From positions 62,431,170-62,495,169 of the forward strand of contig BRKX01000002.1 of the NCBI GenBank assembly GCA_026008535.1: 64,000 nucleotides of DNA. The letters run 5' to 3'. The stretch's first letter is position 1; each line of letters opens with the position of its first letter. The translations under genes were made by a program, and so were the position numbers. Under the pieces are notes generated by a model, which did not search any database, was not told where the DNA came from, and was given only the letters and a program-made list of their open reading frames with translations. Positions 60,188 through 64,000 of the stretch are shown piece after piece. This DNA is from Perilla frutescens. Taxonomy: Eukaryota; Streptophyta; Magnoliopsida; Lamiales; Lamiaceae.

Positions 60188-61137
60188 AACCCAGTATATA
60201 TAACCATCATCCTAAATCCATCATCCTGGTATATATCAAGAGTTGTATCAGCATAGAAGGCATGAGAAGTTGAAGATGGATTACCAATAAAGTTGACATC
60301 AAAGTATTTGTAACACTTTAGAGCCACATGGCCTGATTTGCCACAAAGCTGGTAGATGATGCTACTATCTTTGACAAATCCACATCCAGATTCCCTTTCT
60401 CATGGACGACCCATGCCTCTGCCAGTAGAAAGAACAAATTTAGATGGAGAAGAGCAATGAGAGGATAGTCCATAAGCGTGATTGTATGCGATATTTGCGC
60501 TGGAAAACATCATCATCTGACTTTAAATTCGCTGCTCCTGAGCTTGCAAGGCAAAATGAACCTCTTGCAGGTTCAATGGATCAGATCTATGACTCAGATT
60601 CACAACAATGGCTTTATATTGAACACCAAGACCAGCGAGAATGTATAGAACTAATTCATCATCTGAGATTTGATGACCAACACCGGCCAACAAGTCTGCA
60701 AAGCTTCTCATCTTTAAGAAATACTCATCAGCATATTGATCTCCCTTCCTTGTGGTTTGTAGCTGAAACCGTAGTTGCATCACTCTCGCCTTAGACTGAG
60801 ATTGGAAGAGGGATTCAAGAACTTGCCAAAGCTCACGAGCAGTGCGACATCGAGTAACATACTCCATCATGGATTCACCAATAGAACTAAGCATCCAGCT
60901 CATGAGGAACTGATCGCGCAACAGCCAAACAAGATAACCATGATTTGCAACACACTGGCAGTTGAAAGAAGTAGGGATAAACTGAGATGGGGTGAGTTTA
61001 TGCGGATCAATCAGTTCAAAGACATCATGTGCACGCACGGTTGTAAGAATCTGCATACGCCAGAAGGTATAATTCGAACAATCAAAATGAATATGCATAG
61101 ATTGGAGATGCGGAAGCTCAACGACGGTGGATGCCAT
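60188..61137 (-). pseudogene. Copia gag
   Basis: It starts MASTVVELPHLQ at 61137. It shows the copia gag pattern FDCSNYTFWRMQI, ARELWQVLESLF, MQLRFQLQTTRKG and MRSFADLLAGVG, open to about 60523. The frame is then disturbed before the zinc-knuckle region (GHVALKCYKYFD, about 60327), so gag is not contiguous with protease. The knuckle itself is incomplete. Confidence 0.8.
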
Positions 61138-61309
61138 GGCACAGAAATGAAAAATCAAAGAGAAATCAATCAAAAAAATAAAGAATGTTGTAATAGAAAT
61201 GCAGATCTAACAGTAGATCACAATAGAAATGTGATTGAGAGGATCGAAACCAATTGATACCATGTTAAAAGCTGTAGAAAGTGAAATATATTTGCAGAAT
61301 CTAAACAAT

Positions 61310-61344
<35 letters not shown>

Positions 61345-61559
61345 GTGAATTTTCTATTGTATTCAACTTGAATGAAAGTTGTAGATAGTTACATAGGTTT
61401 ATAGTTGAACTAACAGCTAACTAACTTCTCACTAACTCCACAATATGCGGATCGGAAGCCACGTGGAGAGAAGAATCTGTAACTGCTAACTAACTTTGTA
61501 TGCATGCAAGCATGCATGTATAAATACATCTAACAATTCCATTTGATTGTTTGAATTCT

Positions 61560-61678
61560 TGAGGAATGTTTAATTACAAAATTACATTAAAAAATATCAA
61601 TGCTGAAGATTTACGGAATCAAGTCTAGATTGTGTATGAACGGTGTCAAATAAACTCTGATTTTCAGTTGAGGTGAAT

Positions 61679-61710
<32 letters not shown>

Positions 61711-62588
61711 TGACACACACATACACACACACATTGATATTTCTAGCTTCTTCTATCTTAACGCCTTTTTGTTGGTAGATGCAATTACATTCTAATTGAT
61801 CATGCCTCTCTTCATCTCTAATTTTCTAGATAATACTTTAATTTAATGATGATTTTTTGGCGATCGGTGAACTATTGAAGTTAGTTATAAATATTTAGGT
61901 CTTAAAACGTAGTTTACTACTTATGATGTCAGTATTGGTGTTTGATGAGATGGATGAAAAAGATGTGTCCATTTGGATTAATTCTTTGATTTCGGGTTAT
62001 GCATGAAGTGAGGATTTGGTGGAAGTGTTGTGTTGCTTCTTGGATATGATATCGAGGAATGTGGTTTCTCTCTTTCTTTCTTTTTTTAGAAGGAACGTGA
62101 TTTATTGGTGCTTTTCATATTGGAGTATTCACATGCCACAAATTTAATGTTAATTCAAGTTATGTTAATTTAATATGTAATGACAATGATATCCATATAA
62201 TTAACTTCGGCTATAAATGTTGAATACAAAAAATTATTCCAAAATTTATGATGGGATTCAACATTTATGTTACTTTTTACGGTAAATTCACTTTTTATAT
62301 AATTTGATTATTATTATACTACTACCATTAAAACTAAAATTATATTCATTCAATTATTATTTTTGTTTAATTTTTCAGAACGTCTTGCTACTATATATAA
62401 GAGTATAATAAGAAAAGTGTAAATCAATATTTTAAAATGAAATGTTCTCCCATAATATTCTATGATTTGTATATTTCACTTATATTCTATAATTTTTTAT
62501 TTTACTTATTTGTTTATCATATATATTCTTTAATTATTTCAATTAAGTTTGATGATTATCTTGCATCGCACGGGTGCAAAACTAGTAC
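61560..62588 (+). repeat. Right arm of the inverted duplication, Helitron-like end
   Basis: Reverse complement of the left arm. It terminates at TTGCATCGCACGGGTGCAA followed by AACTAGT (62565-62588): a short hairpin (TTGCA/TGCAA) a few bases before CTAGT, the layout of a Helitron 3' end. A (CT)n(CA)n microsatellite at about 61680-61735 lies inside. The same CATCGCAC...ACTAGT motif occurs inverted at 9648-9680. Confidence 0.7.
61930..62085 (+). pseudogene. Pentatricopeptide-repeat (PPR) gene fragment
   Basis: The frame reads VFDEMDEKDVSIWINSLISG then YA and a stop, continuing SEDLVEVLCCFLDM and RNVVSL. This matches consecutive PLS-class PPR repeats (family pattern VFDEMPERDVVSWNxLISGYA). Only about one and a half repeats remain, with a stop, so it is a captured or decayed fragment. 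Confidence 0.7.
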
Positions 62589-62693
62589 TAATAATTACGA
62601 AATTTAGAATAATCCACAAAATATATCATGACTTTATTCATTGTAGACTTTAATAGAAACAAAGAATAATAACAATGCTTATCTTTTTCTTAC

Positions 62694-62779
62694 GATGACC
62701 TAGTGGTGAAGTGATGTTATCTTAAAAATAAATATCTCAAATTCGAATCTCATCATCAATATCAGTAGGTGTGAGCGCA
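62694..62779 (+). mobile_element. tRNA-derived SINE copy, diverged
   Basis: GATGACCTAGTGGTGAAGTG (box A-like), AAATTCGAATCTCATC (box B-like), CATCAATATCAG and GGTGTGAGCGCA. More diverged than the other copies. Confidence 0.6.
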
Positions 62780-63059
62780 TTTTGATAACGGCTGTGAGTT
62801 ATCCTCGACATTGGAATTAATAATTTGAACATAAAAAAATATAATACCGAGAAAATAAAATAAAATTGGTATCAGTAATTAAGAAAAAAAATAGTTGACA
62901 TATTACATAGTAAATATAAATTATATATTAAACAATCAAGTTATATACTTATAACTAAAATATATTTTGAAATTAGATAATTTAGAATCAATAAAAAAAA
63001 TTGTTATATTCATCGCATATATATTCTAGTCTATTTAATGTTTTGTCAATTTGAAATAT
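62780..63059. other. AT-rich spacer
   Basis: Nothing recognised. Confidence 0.4.
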
Positions 63060-63470
63060 AATGCACTCGGGATAAAATCCTCTAGTCCACTTTTCATATC
63101 CCACTATTGTGTCCAACTATAAAATTTAATATTTTAAAAATATTTATTACAAAAATAATTTTTATTATAGTATTATAAATCATAATCAACATTTATTGCT
63201 AAAAATTAAAATTTTTAAAAATTATATACCCTACTTTTGGAATAATCAATCATATTAATCAATTATATTAACTAAAAAACAAGAAATAAATATTTAAAAA
63301 TAAATATAAACCCTAAATAATAATTATAAAATTAAACTAAGTCATAACGAATTGAAATTAAAGAAAAAAATTGATAAAAATCGAATAAAATAAAAATGAA
63401 ACACTGAATGGAATAGAGAAAAGTGGGATAAATAATTTCATTCGAATGCACTCTCATACTTGCTAAGGGC
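63060..63470. mobile_element. MITE family copy 3
   Basis: The left end GGGATAAAATCCTCTAGTCC with ACTTTTCATATCCCAC pairs imperfectly with the minus-strand right end TTTATCCCACTTTTCTCTAT. The core resembles 12158-12540. Noncoding. Confidence 0.5.
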
Positions 63471-64000
63471 CCCGCGATAATTTTGAGGGATGGGAGTTTT
63501 TAACTAGCGAGACTTTTCATGAAAGGATAAATTTCATGCAAAAGTCTTGTTCATTTGTGTTTTTACCTAGTAAGTGACTTGGTGCATGGCAAATGTTTTA
63601 CTAATTTAATTGTTTGCAATCTACGTTTGTTTTATTAATGAATAAGTTTTTTGTCCATATACATAAGGGTTCTCATATATGAATATACTTCAATGATATA
63701 ATCTGATTGAAACATTCCTTTTAGTTTGTCTTGTTGCAGGAATTTACAACGAAACCGTTACGGTTAACGCAAGAAATTTGAGTACTAAATTAACAATATA
63801 TTTATTTCCTCGAAGAAGCTTAATTAAAGTAATAGTGCCAAAAGTTAAATATATGCTTCGTATAGTGGAAGGCCATATTCATCTAATTACAATAATTTCC
63901 TCCAAGTCAACTTAAATTTTAGTATGGAAAACGACAAATCACGGTTCACGAACAACCTAATTAATTAGATCCATAACTTGTATATTTATTTCGTAACAAA
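63471..64000. other. AT-rich window end
   Basis: No gene, repeat or element recognised up to the window edge. Confidence 0.4.

Larger units (their letters stand above)
55299..61540 (-). mobile_element. Ty1/copia retrotransposon, complete structure, mutated
   Basis: 3' LTR 55304-55560 (257 bases) and 5' LTR 61263-61535 (273 bases, longer because of a TA microsatellite at 61313-61340). Both read TGTTAAAAGCTGTAGAAAGT to TAACA on the plus strand. The perfect target duplication ATTCC lies at 55299-55303 and 61536-61540. The primer-binding site TGGTATCAATTGG adjoins the 5' LTR at 61262, and the polypurine tract GAAGGAGGG (55569-55561) precedes the 3' LTR. Without its 1.45-kb insertion it would be about 4.8 kb, a normal size for a small-LTR copia. 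All domains are present but several are broken. Confidence 0.95.

Noticed and set aside
1..64000. CRISPR array or bacterial operon
   Set aside because: Tandem repeats here are irregular and eukaryotic; genes have introns and plant domains.

Overview
The window is nuclear DNA from a flowering plant, most likely a eudicot. Two intron-containing protein-coding genes have clear plant signatures, and most of the rest is AT-rich sequence built from plant transposable elements. I cannot name the species. Nothing suggests bacterial, organellar or viral origin, and I see no functional tRNA, rRNA or CRISPR locus.

Genes. (1) A seven-exon gene on the minus strand (6847 to 3792) encodes a 307-residue JAZ/TIFY jasmonate repressor of the JAZ3/TIFY6B type. 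It has the N-terminal motif, a TIFY motif and a complete Jas motif split by the conserved Jas intron. (2) A three-exon gene on the minus strand (41352 to 37467) encodes a 460-residue PUX2-like protein with a zinc finger, a PUB domain and a UBX domain, expected to be a CDC48 cofactor. Both reading frames stay open through every splice junction inferred here.

Layout. 1-3.8 kb is AT-rich with two foldback MITEs. 3.8-7.1 kb is the JAZ gene; its upstream flank carries a CT/CA/CG tract, a MITE, a tRNA-like SINE and a second MITE (7.3-9.2 kb). 9-23 kb is gene-poor and holds several small elements: a TRIM retrotransposon with a hAT MITE inside its LTR, a 1.06-kb hAT element with a perfect 8-bp target duplication, a decayed tandem repeat and a Cassandra-like repeat derived from 5S rRNA. 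23.2-26.4 kb is a truncated Ty1/copia element. 27.4-35.7 kb is a tandem pair of about 1.45-kb LTR-type repeats, the second split by a complete Ty3/gypsy element (29346-34799) that carries gag and protease but no reverse transcriptase or integrase. 35.7-37.4 kb is flank and 37.4-41.4 kb is PUX2. 41.7-46.2 kb is a terminal-inverted-repeat element split by a gag-only Ty3/gypsy element (42031-45327). 46.2-52.5 kb is a second such element with a FAR1/MULE-like transposase remnant, split near its right end by a 3.3-kb solo LTR. 52.7-62.6 kb is an inverted duplication carrying pentatricopeptide-repeat (PPR) gene fragments, split by a complete but mutated copia element (55304-61535), which is itself split by a 1.45-kb solo LTR.

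The two genes show no operon-like or functional link. The chief interest is the deep nesting with exact target-site duplications, the two independent gag-bearing elements without pol, the microsatellite on a JAZ splice donor, and the PPR-bearing inverted duplication.
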